Source of the DNA: Amborella trichopoda
Taxonomy: Eukaryota; Streptophyta; Magnoliopsida; Amborellales; Amborellaceae
Reading direction: 5' to 3'
DNA length: 64,000 bases
NCBI RefSeq assembly: GCF_000471905.2
Contig: NW_006499563.1
Location: 5,844,915 to 5,908,914, forward strand
Shown: in pieces, positions 23,555 to 35,270 of the stretch
How positions within the stretch are numbered: the first letter of the stretch is position 1
Layout: the number at the start of each line of letters is the position of its first letter
Notes under the pieces: model-generated
What the model was told of the DNA's origin: nothing
The model's input: the letters and a program-made list of their open reading frames with translations, nothing else
Database searches by the model: none
Translations under genes and position numbers: made by a program

Positions 23555-25480
23555 GAGTGACCTACTTTCCTCTTGAACCTTGGACTTGGGATCTCCTTAT
23601 ACTAGGTAGGGCTCCCATCGCCCTGTGGCAAAAATTCATTTGGGCGCAATCCCATCGCTCTAGCTTTCTTCCAGACATGGTGCCTGCCTTGCAAGGTTTT
23701 TCTCAATATTCTACCAAGTGCTAGGTATAGCTGATATAAAGTACAACTATAACTCCATTTCAAGCATAAGTCTCAAGTGACTGTGCCTCAAGCGAGTATA
23801 ACTGGATTTATTGAAACAAATCCCTAACCTTCGCATGTTATGCAAAACTTCACAGTCGCACCGTATGAGATTGCAAGCCTTGGCCTTAAACAGGTGGTAC
23901 GTCTACGAGCAAGTTCCTTAGCCACTTAGACTTCTCACAATGGGTTCCACGACAATTTTCTCCAATCAGTTGGAGATATAACTCTATCTCTTGGAATCCC
24001 AAAAATACACCCCCACCACAAGTGGAGATACATCTAAAAGTCATAGATTCATAAGAATCTAGAAAACATCACTGTACCTTCAATACAGTGGATCACCCAG
24101 ATTATGTAGGTTATGGTCTATAATTCCTTTCAAATATCTTAGTTCCCTAAAATCTGCATCCAATGCTCTTAAACTGGGTACCAGTATTTCTACTCAGTTT
24201 ATCCACATCAAAGGCTATATTTGGTCTAGTGTATGACATTGCATACATTATCCATCTATTGACTCTGGCATTGTCCAATTCGCTTGTTGAGTTTAATGTG
24301 AGGATCATAAGGGGTTGAAACTGGCTTGGAATCAAAGTGATCAAATCTTTTGAGCACTTTCTTTATATAGTGGCTCTAGGTTAAAACATACCCAGTCGAT
24401 TGTCGCATTATTTTAGTTTTGATTGTCTCATTATTTTAGTTCCAAGTATCACATCAGCAAGCCTCATGTCTTTCATACTAAAGTCAGAAGACAATAAGTT
24501 CTTTGTGTCCTTGATGCATGCAGAATTGTTGCCTAGTATGAGCATATCATCTGTATACAGGCAAATTAAAAACTACCGCATTATCACAAACTCTAGCGTA
24601 AACACACGTATCAGCATCACTAATCTGAAATGCGTGTGATAAAATAATTCTATTAAATTTTTGTGCCATGGCTTGGTTGATTACTTCAAACTGTATAGGG
24701 ATTTCACAATTTGTGCTCTTGTCCCTCATAGACAATCCCTCAGGTAGATCAACATAAATTTCTACATCTAGTTCACCATGAAAAAAAGCAGTATTAACAT
24801 TCATCTGATGCATTTCTAGATAGTGTACAGAGGTTAGGACAAGGAGAACTCGAATGGTAGAATACAAGCAACAGGTGCATAGGTATCAAAGAGATCAACG
24901 CCTACCTTTGTTTAAACCCTTTAGCAACCAATCTTGCTTTATATTTTCAATGCTACCATCCACCCTTATTTTCCTTTTAAAAACCATTTACATCCTAAGG
25001 GCTTAGCACCAGGACGTAAATCTGCCAATATCCATTTATAATTCTCCAATATTGTTTTTATCTCATCGTTGACTACCTCCCTCTAGAAAGGAGCGTCACA
25101 CAAGGACATTGCTTCTCAAAAGTTTTATTGTTGTTTCATAAAAGTTTTAGATCCTTCTTTCGAAAGATACAACTGGAAATCAGGACAAAAAACAATTGGT
25201 TTCCTGATTCTCTTACTTCTCCTGGGTTCTAAGTGCTCAGGATTTTCAGGCTCACTAGATTTACATTTTATAATGTCGAGCTTAATATTCATTATCCTGC
25301 TCATCAAAGCATGTGTTTTAAAAAATTTTTGCATCCCTGGACTTTATTACCAATGTTGACTCTGGGTCCAAAAATTTATTTCCTTTGTGGTGTTCAACAT
25401 AGCCCATAAAAACACACATAAAAGAACTAGGTCCAAGTTTAGGCCTCCTTAAGGTTAGGAAGCCTTACCATAAATCTCAT
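23555..25480 (-). mobile_element. Ty1/copia fragment: integrase end, reverse transcriptase, RNase H
   Basis: On the minus strand, from right to left: the integrase C-terminal region near 25330-25480 (KLGPSSFMCVFMGY); the linker with RRSKRIRKP at about 25210-25250; reverse transcriptase at 24547-24867 (HQMNVNTAFFHGELDVEIYV); the MYAMSYTRPNIAFDVDKLSR segment at about 24180-24250; and RNase H-like similarity down to about 23560. This is a copia pol fragment distinct from the element at 16.6 kb. No LTR pair could be assigned. Broken, many breaks. Confidence 0.8.
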
Positions 25481-25523
25481 ACAAAACATGCCTCCTAAGG
25501 CGTAAAAGCAATAACAAAAATAT

Positions 25524-25735
25524 CCGGCTATCGGGGGCATAAGGACCTTATCAGATGTGAATTTAATTCAAATGTCCTTGTGCCAAAAGTCTTGACAGTG
25601 ACGGGGTAGTCCTTTTACAGAACAATTATCTCCGGATATCGAGGGCATAAGGACCACACCAGACGTGAATTTAATTCAATTGTCCCTGGGCCAAAAGTCC
25701 TGACAGTGATGGAATAGTCTTTTACAGGACAATGT
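25524..25735. repeat. 108-bp tandem duplication
   Basis: Two adjacent copies start near CCGG-TATCG-GGGCATAAGGACC (25524 and 25632). They share TTAATTCAA-TGTCC, CCAAAAGTC-TGACAGTGA and TTTTACAG. They lie immediately upstream, in element sense, of the copia pol fragment. Confidence 0.85.
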
Positions 25736-26104
25736 CACCCTCACCATTCTGTAGGTTCCAAAAACAAGCTTCAAAATAAAAAAACATGTCTGGTGGCTCT
25801 TCTGCTCATCCCTTACTACACTGTCTTTGGAAATCATGACAAACGATATACATCGGTCACTTAAACGTAAGGCCTTTGCTTCTTTCGAATTCTACAAAAA
25901 CTTTGCACATGACCGGATCAACCCATTAAATCAACTAATATATAACATACCTTCCAATTTACAATGAAATTGGAGCCTCTGCTACCTTATTAATTGATGT
26001 GCATCCTTAGAACTGATCTGGCTTTACAAAATCCTAGGTTATTACTTTCAACGATTTTCCAACAGTCATCTCGTGGATCAACACTTCAAAATAGATATTC
26101 TTAG

Positions 26105-26850
26105 AGATGGTGGATAACCTGACAGATGATGGATAGCCTGACAAACGGTCGATAGCCTCAATGAGGGTCGATGACCTAACTGAGGGTCGATGACCTAACT
26201 GACAATCGATAGCTTAACTGACGGTCGCTGGCCTCACTGACGGTTGATGGCCTAACTGACGGTTGATAGCTTAACCAATGATCGATAGCCTAACTTACAG
26301 TCGATAGCCTGACTTACAATCCATAATCTGACTTACAATCGATAGTATGACTTACAGTCCATAATCTAACTTATAGTTGATCGCTTGACTTACAGTTCAT
26401 AATCTGACTTACATTCAATAATTTGACTTACAGTCTATAATCTGACTTACAATCGATAGTCTAACTTACACTCCATAATCTAACTTACAGTCCATAGCCT
26501 GGCTTAAAGTTGATAATCTGACATACAATCCATAATCTGACTTACAATTGATAGTCTTTCACTCTCCATAATCTGACTTACTGTCGATAACCTGACTTAC
26601 AATCCATAATCTGACTTACAATCGATAGTTTGACTTACAGTCCATAATCTGACTTTTAGTCGATAGCCTGACTTATAGTCCATAATCTGACTTATAGTTG
26701 ATAGCCTGATTTACAGTCCATAATCTGACTTACAGTCAATAGCCTGATATACAGTCCATAATCTGACTTACAGTCCATAGCCTGACTTACGGTCTATAAT
26801 CTAACTTAAGTCGATAGCTCGAGTCACACCTGATGGTTTTAATTCACGTT
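26105..26850. repeat. Minisatellite of about 20-bp units, partly dimeric
   Basis: About 36 tandem units of roughly 20 bp built on GACTTACAGTC-ATA-TCT. In the right two thirds, units of type CGATAGCCTGACTTACAGTC alternate with units of type CATAATCTGACTTACAGTC, giving a higher-order unit of about 40 bp. The left third has a more GC-rich variant (GACGGTCGATAGCCTAACT). This looks like an array grown in two phases. No coding function is seen. Confidence 0.9.
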
Positions 26851-27662
26851 CGATAAATTTGACTAATTCACATCTTGGGAAAAATTTGGCAGCACACCTC
26901 TACTAAACAGGGTTTAAGCCATAAAAGTACCATAAACTTCCTAATACAAGTCGGACTCCCATAGGAATCGGAGCGTGTTTCGGAGGTTATATCTAAAAAC
27001 TGAAACACTCTTAGTACAAGTTGGATTCCCATAGGAATCGGAGCAGGATTTGGAGCTAATTCAAAGTGACAATGGAAATACAGAATCTGGCCTTACACAA
27101 ACCTCGTCTTCATAGTTAACAAGTCATCAATAGACATCTCCAGAAAAATACTTCCGTTTAACAGTTCAAAATTGTTATTTATAAGGGGGGTCTCATCGCT
27201 CTTTTTCAAACATCACGATAGACATGAACTCCCAAACACGAAACCCAAAAACAGGGGATCTGACGGCACGAGATGCTCTCGTGGTCTTCTAAGTGTTAAA
27301 CACCTGTCTCGGTAAAATTCTGAGGTGCAAACGGGTTTTGGCGAGTACACTCTCAGCATACATCCAAATCGAAAAATAAATTCTTGAATCCTTGAGTTGT
27401 ACATTCATGGGACCCGTACAAAACCACAGTAACAAAATACTGATGTATTTCCAATTGGTATTATACAAGAATCATCAATTGTACCAAGACTTCTCTCACA
27501 AGAAAAACATCATCCAATTGGTAGAACACACACGTTGATTGGGAAAAAGAAGCACAAAACATTTCTCACAAGGTAAATTAAAAGATATTTTAAACAAAAA
27601 CATTACTTGAAAAATTGTGAGAACATAGCTTCAAATCAATCCTTTCTATTACTAGAGAGAAA
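26851..27662. repeat. LTR-like repeat region with a 70-bp partial duplication
   Basis: TACAAG-TGGA-TCCCATAGGAATCGGAGC occurs at 26945 and 27015 with a period of 70 bp. The rest, to the left end of the chromovirus, is AT-rich with no coding motif. It may be the remains of an LTR leader, but no partner copy is in the window. Confidence 0.45.
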
Positions 27663-28217
27663 GCATGTGTCACACCCCAACTAACATTCCTAAGGAGTGA
27701 CAGTCTATCCTTAAAATATAAATAGAACAAATTCAAAATTCCTGCTACACATTGCATTAAGACTAATTATTCCATTAAAAAATTTTCAAACTTGTACAAA
27801 GTCTACTCATAACTCATATTGAAGGTCTCTATATATACAACTTTGATAGAACAAAAGTTACAAAGACAAACTTAACCATGACTACAAACTTTTTCCAAGT
27901 TACTCCTGTTGTATATTCGAACAATAACGCTGCAATTATTCTGAATAGAATTCACAATAATTTGATGAGTTTGGCTATTCAGTAAATGACCATCATATTC
28001 ATTAAAAATCATGGTTGGAAAATGTAAATATTTTTTAAAAGAATGCATATTAAAACAATATGAGGAAAAACATATATGGAGAACAATTTCAAATTAAAAA
28101 ACACACAATTTTAACATAATCCAGAAGATTTGAATGCATAGTGAAACAATATGAGGAAGTGTGTATATAAATCCTTTAATATAAATGCTCATAATTCAAA
28201 AGATTTCACAAAGTACC

Positions 28218-28502
28218 CTACTGGCATCCCAAGTAGGTCACCTACATAGCCCCACCAGCATCTTGGAAGCGTCCACTTAATCCCTACCGGCATACTGGAT
28301 AGGTCCACTCATACTTCACTGGTGTACTGAATGAGTCCACTTAATCCCTTCTGGCAAACCAGATAGGCCCACTTATACCTCTTCACCGTATCGGTTGAGT
28401 CCACTTAATCTCTACTAACATATCAGATATATCCACTTATACCTCACTGGCATATCGGATGAGTCCACTTATTCCCTACTGGTGTAACGGATAGGTCTAC
28501 TT
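28218..28502. repeat. 32-bp minisatellite inside the LTR
   Basis: About nine units of roughly 32 bp follow the pattern CCACTTA-TCCCTAC-GGCATAC-GGATAGGT, alternating with CCACT-ATACCTCAC-GGC-TA-CGGATGAGT, giving a 64-bp dimer. The same array is at 35037-35270 in the partner LTR with fewer units, so copy number changed after or during transposition. Confidence 0.85.
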
Positions 28503-30024
28503 GTATACTTAAAATATCTCTGAAACTTCTTTATCATTAAATATCAGGAAAATATACAATATCATATATTCAAAATATCATTGAAATCATTAACATGAAT
28601 TCACATGAAGCAATTTATATCAATCACTTTCACTGCCATTTCCATAAATAACCAGTCAAATATTTTTTGCTATAATTTCAGAAAGGTTGCAGTTCTGAGA
28701 GACATTCTTGAAATTTAACATGATAAGCAGTCTATTAGCAATAGAAGAATTCTTAAAGAAATCTAGAGTTAAATATTAAATTTTCAACTATCTAAATTCT
28801 TAATAATAAACGGAAATATCACAAATTTATTAAATACGGAAATACAAATTTTCAAATAATCATGTTACAGGAATACGTAAAACTTATAGCGTCTAAATTT
28901 CACAGACTGCAATATTGCAATTTAATTAAACACAGAAATACAAATTTCCAAATGATTGTTTTACAGGAAAATAAGGCCACTTACATATAACACTTTACAA
29001 TATCTAGAATTCATACTGATAGACAGAAATATTACAATTAAATGCAGAAATACCATTTTTTATATAACTATTTTATAGGAAAATGGGAGAATTTACTTTT
29101 GTATGTTACAAGATGGGTATGTTGCTACTGGCGCCAGAGTAAGATTGGGATTAATGGCGTTCATCTAAAGGTATGGGAAGAGAGACCAAATGAGTTTGTG
29201 TATGAGGAGTGGGAGTATAACAATGTTCATATTACTGCAGAGAAATATTATATTCTAATGAGAGAGATAAGAACCTATTATGAGGTCTTTTATAAGAGAG
29301 AAATATATTTAATTTGTTTTATGAGAATATTATAAGAGAAAGAAAAATCATTTGTTATGATAGAGTCATCATGAGACATCATTATGAGAATGATACTATT
29401 TTTATGAAAGCATTATGTAAATAATATTATCTTTATGAGAATATTATGAGAGAGAGAGAGAGAGAATTAATTTTTTTGGATAATAATACTAACATTATGA
29501 GAATAATATTGGCTTCATGTGGATATTATGAGAGAGTAATTCGTGAGATCTTATGAGAAAGAATATCATATGAGAGAGAGGAATAATTTTTACCATAATG
29601 AAATCATTATGAGAGATGAATATTGCATGAGATCTTATGAGAGATAATATTATAAGCGAGAAAAAGAAGACTTACTTATGGAAGAGAGATAGAAAAACTT
29701 GATAAGCATAATGAATAGCTCATGAAGAGAGGAGGATATTTAGAAGTGAGGGAGGATACTCCTCTACTTGACACATGTCAAATTATGTGTCCTCTTTTTT
29801 TGTTAACTTCTCACTTTCATGTGTCACCTCATGACACATCACCTCATATTATTACCTTATAAAGCCACATGATGACACATCACCTCGTATTAGGCCACCT
29901 CATATCTTATTTTCTTAATTAACTATTCTTCTCATCAAAGTTGTGGAAATGAAAAGTTTTGTAAAAGAATGGTCCAATGGTGTATTATTAACACAATGGA
30001 CTATCATTCAAAATTATTACTTTA

Positions 30025-30032
30025 ATTTTGTA

Positions 30033-30063
<31 letters not shown>

Positions 30064-30105
30064 GTAATAATGATATTATTATTATTATTATTATTATTGT
30101 TATTA
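30025..30105. repeat. (ATT)n microsatellite at the LTR edge
   Basis: Two runs of ATT triplets separated by a short interruption. The partner LTR has a longer, more interrupted version at about 37545-37660. Confidence 0.95.
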
Positions 30106-30181
30106 CCTGATTGATGAAAAAGGTATTTCCTGATTGATGAAAAAGATGGGGGTACTTCTCCTTGATTTTGTCTTCTCGTTC

Positions 30182-31465
30182 TCAAGTGGCTTCTTCTAAC
30201 GAATGATGTTGCAGCAAAGTTTTTATTAATGGTATCACCTTAGATCTCAACACTTGCTCTTTCCGTTCGAGAATTTGAATGGGCTCGTTAGTGCATGTTA
30301 AGCCATTTCTAACTTGAAGAGGTCCATGGTTAATGATGTGTGACAGGTTAGGCTCGTTAGTGCATATTAAACACATTATGAATGTCTGATAATTCTAGGG
30401 GCAAGGCAATTCTATATGCCATCCAATAAACCTTGGGCTTAACTTTTTTTTTTTTCCAAAATCTCATTATACCCTTGGAACGAGATACCTTCAGAAATAC
30501 ATGGTCCCCTACTTGATATTCCAATTTTCTTCTATGCTTATCTGCATAACTTTTCTGTCTACTTTGAGCACTTTGAAGTCTATTCCGGATGATCATCCAA
30601 TAGATTGGTGATCTACACTTTCTTTCGTATAAAGCCTCATATGGTGCCATTATAATACTGGACTAATAACTATTATTGTAGGCAAATTCAATCAAAGGCA
30701 AATGATCATCCCAACTTTTAAAATTCATCACACAAGCTCTAAGCATATCTTCTGAAGTCTGAATTATTGTCTCCGATTGTCCATCTATTTGAGGATGAAT
30801 TGCCATACTAAAATTTCCTTGGTACCCATAGCTTCCTGTAAACTCTTCCAAAATTGAGAGGTAAATCAGGGATCTCTATCAGACACAATTGTAATTGGGG
30901 TTTCGTGCAGTCTCACAAATTTCTGGAGCATATAGTCTTGCCAGCTTATCTATTGAAGTTGTTACTTCGATGGCAAAAATTGAGCAGATTCGGTTAGTCT
31001 ATCCACAATCACCCAAATGGCATTGTGACTATTTTTTGTTCTGGTTAAGCCTTTAACAAAGTCCATAGTTTTGTGTTCCGATTTCCATTCGGGCTCGAGT
31101 AAAGGTTGTAACATTTCCTCGGGTTTTAGGTGTTCCACCTTAATTTGTTGGCACACCAAGCACTTAGACACAAATTCAGCAAGCTCTTTTTTCATATTGT
31201 TCCACCGATAATTGCTTCATAGATTCTGATACATTTTATTACGACCAGGATGCACAATATATAAGGATCGATGAGATTCATCCAAGATCTCCCTTTTTAA
31301 AATTTCATCACTTGGAATACAAAGTCTCCCTCTGAATCTCAATATGCCATCTAGCTGAATTTCAAAATCTAGTCTTGACCCTTCAGTTACCTTTTCCATA
31401 ATTGCTACCATTCGAGTGTCGTTTAATTGTGCCTCTTTAGTTCTCAGAATGAGAGTTGGCTTCAC
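30182..31465 (-). pseudogene. Chromoviral integrase with chromodomain-like tail
   Basis: On the minus strand the zinc-binding part (CLVCQQIKVEHLKPE) lies near 31140, the catalytic-core segment with DFVKGLTRTKNSHNAIWVIV near 31030 and the QIDGQSETIIQTSEDMLRAC segment near 30770. The C-terminal MAPYEALYERKCRSPIYW lies near 30600. The piece at 30182-30376 contains NHGPLQVRNGL, RKEQVLRSKVIPLIK and HHSLEEAT, the pattern of the C-terminal chromodomain in Tekay elements. Such domains are known to steer integration toward heterochromatin. A fossil with several breaks. Confidence 0.85.
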
Positions 31466-31696
31466 ACATAAATTAGCAACAATAGTGCCGGAATTCTTTA
31501 AATGAAATTCTGAGCTCCAATATTTAATTTCTTCCAGTAGTCGTCAATCTTTAATCATTAGATGAGTTAGAACTCCTGCAGACTTCCTACTCAGAGCATC
31601 TGCCACAACATTAGCTTTACCCAAATGGTAATGGATTGTACAATCATAGTCTTTTAGAAAATTCATCCATCTTACCTGTCCCATATTTAAATATTT

Positions 31697-31975
31697 CTAA
31701 GAAGAGAGGTATTTCAAACTCCTATGATCTGTATATATTTCAAATTGTGCACTATATAAATAATGCCTCCAAATCTTTAATGTAAATACTATTGCAGCCA
31801 GTTTTAAGTCATGGGTTGGATATTTCATCTCATATTCCTTCAACTGTCTAGATGCATATGCCACTAGCTTCCCATGTTGTATTAATACACATCCTAAGCC
31901 TTTGTGTGAAGCACCACTGTAAATCTCAAATCCCCCACTTCCCGCAGGAATAGTTAAAATAGTTGTTGTAGCCAA
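31697..31975 (-). pseudogene. Chromoviral RNase H
   Basis: One uninterrupted segment contains [20 protein letters not shown] and [10 protein letters not shown]...[11 protein letters not shown], the standard gypsy RNase H layout following reverse transcriptase. Confidence 0.9.
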
Positions 31976-32199
31976 TCGAGCTTTTAATTCTTGAAAACTC
32001 TCATCACATTTTTTTGTCCATTCAAATTTGACATTTTTCTATGTAAATCGGGTTAATGGAGTCGCAATTCGAGAGAATTCTTCTACAAATCTTTTGTAAT
32101 ATCTTGCCTATCCCAAAAATCTTCGAACTTCAGTCACATTACTTAGTTGCTTCTAATTAATCACAGTTTCAACCTTTGAAGGATCAACAGACAAACGTT

Positions 32200-32760
32200 C
32201 CTTTGATATCACATGACCTAAAATGTCACTAGTTTTAGCCAAAATTCACATTTACTTAGTTTGGCATAAAACTCCTTTCCTCTTAGTATTTGTAATACCA
32301 TCCTTACATGTTGCTCATGCTCCTCTCGATTCTTAGAATAAATTAAAATATCATTGAATACTACAATAAACTTATCCAAAAAGGGCTTAAAGACTCGATT
32401 CATCAGATCCATAAATGCAATTGGTGCATTGGTTAATCCGAAAGGCATAACTAAGAATTCATAATGGTCATATCTTGTTTTGAAAGCTATTTTGAAAATA
32501 TCAACAATTCTAATCTTAAGCTGATGATACCCAGATCTGAGATCTATTTTTTAAAATACTTGAGATCCTTGTAATTGATCAAATAAATCATCAATTTTAG
32601 GCAGTGGATACTTATTTTTTAAAGTCACCTAGTTTAGTTGTCTATAGTCGATACACAACCTCATGGACCATCTTTCTTTTTAACAAACAGTACCTGAGCA
32701 CCCCAAGGTGACATACTGGGTATGATAAAACCTTTATCTAAGAATACTGAGTTTAAGTTC
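32200..32760 (-). pseudogene. Chromoviral reverse transcriptase
   Basis: [20 protein letters not shown] and the following [20 protein letters not shown] occur in the place of the FIDD catalytic box. Further reverse transcriptase similarity extends right to about 32760. Broken. Confidence 0.85.
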
Positions 32761-32955
32761 CTTAAGTTCAACAGGTGCCATTTGGCAACGGGTTTTAGAG
32801 ATCAAGGTTGTCTCGAGAAGCAATTCAATGGAGAATTCAATTTCCCTGTTAAGTGCTAATTCCTCAGGGAACACATCAAGAAATTCCCGAACAACCGGAA
32901 TGTCGTCTAAGTTTATCTTTTCTCTTCTGTCCTCTTTAGCATAGGCAAGAAAGCC

Positions 32956-33640
32956 TTAACACGCTCTTTGAAGGAGGCGATTAGCCCTAATGGAGGAGAT
33001 TAAATATGGTGGGGAGGTTCCCTTGATACCCTCGAGGTAAAATACTGGTTGATTCGGAATGGAAAAGGTAACTAGTTCCTTGTAACAATCAACACTTGCA
33101 TGGTAGGCAGAGAGACAATCCTTGCTTAAGTTTACATAAAAATCTTGAATATCTAAAAGTATTAAATCCACCAACAGTTCATTTTCTTCTATCATTATTA
33201 CACAAGATTTGTGTACTAGATTGGTAACAACTGATTTCCCAAAGGTGTGGCTACCTCTAAAATGTATTCCAATTGTTCTGTTTCTATTTTTAAGTGGCAT
33301 GTAAAGTGTGATGACACAAATGAATGAGTAGATCTATGGTCAATCAAAACATGAGCTATATCTTAAAAGATAGTAAGAGTATCTTGAATCACCGATTTTG
33401 AGGCTTGGGCATCTTGTTGGGTGATTGTAAATACTCTTCCTTTCATTTGAGGTCTCTGAGTTACCTCTCCATGCTTTGAATTTTGCTGCATTTGTGTGAT
33501 AGGACAATATTTGATCTTGTGCCCCAGCTTCCCCCATTTGAAACAGGCTCCAGTTTAGCAATAATAGGGTGTCAACCCATGTTTCTTCCCACATTTCTTA
33601 CAAGGCTCTGATGGGCTTTGAAATAATGCCGGCCTTTGCT
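32956..33640 (-). pseudogene. Chromoviral gag C-terminus and protease region
   Basis: A segment at 32956-33300 matches the part after the protease active site in Tekay-like elements (LILLDIQDFYVNLSKD and the later YLISSIRANRLLQ). The stretch around 33400-33640 covers the zinc knuckle and start of protease, seen only in pieces. Confidence 0.65.
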
Positions 33641-33937
33641 TTTTGTTTGTCATTTTCGTTTGTTGTCGATTAGATGGTGTGGGTCTAATCCGACTTCTCT
33701 AGTTTTTTCTCTTTTGGTAATCTTCGCAGTCTTTTTCAACAATTTGGGCTCAATCCACTATTTAGGCATAAGTTCTTAATTTTAGGGCTCATATTCTGCC
33801 TCTGATGGTTGGTCAGAGGCGTCTTTCTAATTTTTTCAACATTCTTGCCTCATCGTTGATCATATGTGGGGCAAACCTGACCAATTTAGTAAACTTGGTC
33901 TCATACTATGCTACTGTTCTGTTCCCTTGGACTAATT

Positions 33938-34381
33938 TTAGAAATTCCACTTCTTTTTGATCGCGAATAAAATATGTGAAGTACTTTTCATTAAATGTTC
34001 CCAAGTCAAGGGTTTGTTTTCTAGGACCAGTACTCTTTTTGCCATTCGCCACCAATGTTCTGTTTCACCTTCCAACATAAAAATTGCCAAGGTGACTTTC
34101 TTATCATTAGGATATTCCATTACTTCAAATATTTTCTCCAATTGCATAATCCATCCCTCAGCTTCTAGTGGATCTGCAGCATCCTTAATGACAGGTGGAT
34201 TTAATTTCTTAAGCTGTTCGATATTACACCCATTATTTCCCACAATTGACTGCCTTGGTGGATTATTCTTATCCATTTCATGCTTCATAAGAGTAACCAT
34301 AGTCTCCAAGGCTTTGTGAATTCCCTCCACTCTAGTTTCAATCATGAGGGATCTTGACATCGTATTTATCTGTTCATACAA
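33938..34381 (-). pseudogene. Chromoviral gag, N-terminal part
   Basis: An open segment of 147 codons contains LKKLNPPVIKDAADPLEAEG, WIMQLEKIFEVMEYPNDKKV and LEGETEHWW, the conserved capsid region of plant chromovirus gag (usually PPxFxGxxDPxxAexWLxxxEkiF). It reads from just inside the 5' LTR and primer binding site. Confidence 0.85.
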
Positions 34382-34432
34382 TAAGTATGACTTAGAGTGT
34401 ATTCCCTATTCAGATTTCCTAGGAATCCTAAA

Positions 34433-34450
34433 CCTATTGCTTTGATATCA
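34433..34450 (-). other. Primer binding site of the chromovirus
   Basis: The minus strand reads TGATATCAAAGCAATAGG just inside the 5' LTR. It resembles the initiator tRNA-Met site TGGTATCAAAGC used by Tekay-type elements. Confidence 0.65.
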
Positions 34451-35036
34451 AAAATTATGACACCCCAACTAACATTCTTGAGGAGTGACAATCTATTCTT
34501 AAAATATAAATAGAACAAATTCGGAATTTTTGCTATACATTGCATCAAGACTAATTTTTATATTCAGAAATTTTCAAACTTGTACCAAGTCTACTCACAA
34601 CTCAGATTAACATGAAGGTCTCTATATATACATCTTTGATAAAGTTACAAAGACAAATTTAACAATGACCACAAACTTCTTTCAAGCTCTTTCAAGCTAA
34701 TCCTACTGTACATTCGAACAATAAAGTTGTAATTATTCTGAAATGAATTTACAATAATTTGATGAGTTTGGCTACTCAGTAAGTGACCATCATAATCATT
34801 AAAAATCATGGTTGGAAAAGGTAAATATTTTCTAAAAGAATGCACATTAAAACAATATGAAGAAAAGTATACATGGTGAACAATTTCAAATTCAGAAACA
34901 CAAAATTTTAACATAATACAGAAGATTTGAATGCATATTGAAACGATATGAGGAAGTGCATGTATAAATCCTTTAATAGTAATAGCCATAATTCAAAAGA
35001 TTTCACAAATTACCCTACTGACATCCCAAGTAGGTC

Positions 35037-35270
35037 ACCTATATATGTCACCAGTGTCCTGGATGGGTCCACTTAATTCCTACCATCGTACCAGATAGGT
35101 CCATTAATACCTCACCGGCGTACCGGATGAGTCCACTTAATCCCTTTTGGCATACGAGATGGGTCCACTTTTACCACACTGGCGTACCAGATGAGTCCAC
35201 TTAATCCCTTCCGACGTACTGGATGAGTCCACTTATTCCTTACCAGCGTACCAGATAGGTCCAGTTGTAT
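35037..35270. repeat. 32-bp minisatellite inside the LTR (partner copy)
   Basis: About seven units of the same alternating 32-bp repeat as at 28218-28502. Confidence 0.85.

Larger units (their letters stand above)
27668..30105 (-). repeat. 3' LTR of the Tekay-like chromovirus
   Basis: It aligns with 34458-37691 over nearly its whole length, from TGTCACACCCCAACTAACATT to an ATT-rich tail (about 30028-30105). It preserves the site that is interrupted by a MITE in the other LTR (TATCTTATT near 29908). It includes a 32-bp minisatellite and a GAGAGAATATTATGAGAGAG-rich stretch at about 29250-29700. The inner edge is approximate. Confidence 0.85.

Noticed and set aside
26105-26850. Regularly spaced repeats that might suggest a CRISPR array
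   Set aside because: Units are contiguous 20-bp tandem repeats without unique spacers, in a plant nuclear context. It is a minisatellite.
33957-34319. 120-codon + strand frame
   Set aside because: It is antisense to the chromoviral gag segment, which carries the conserved motifs.
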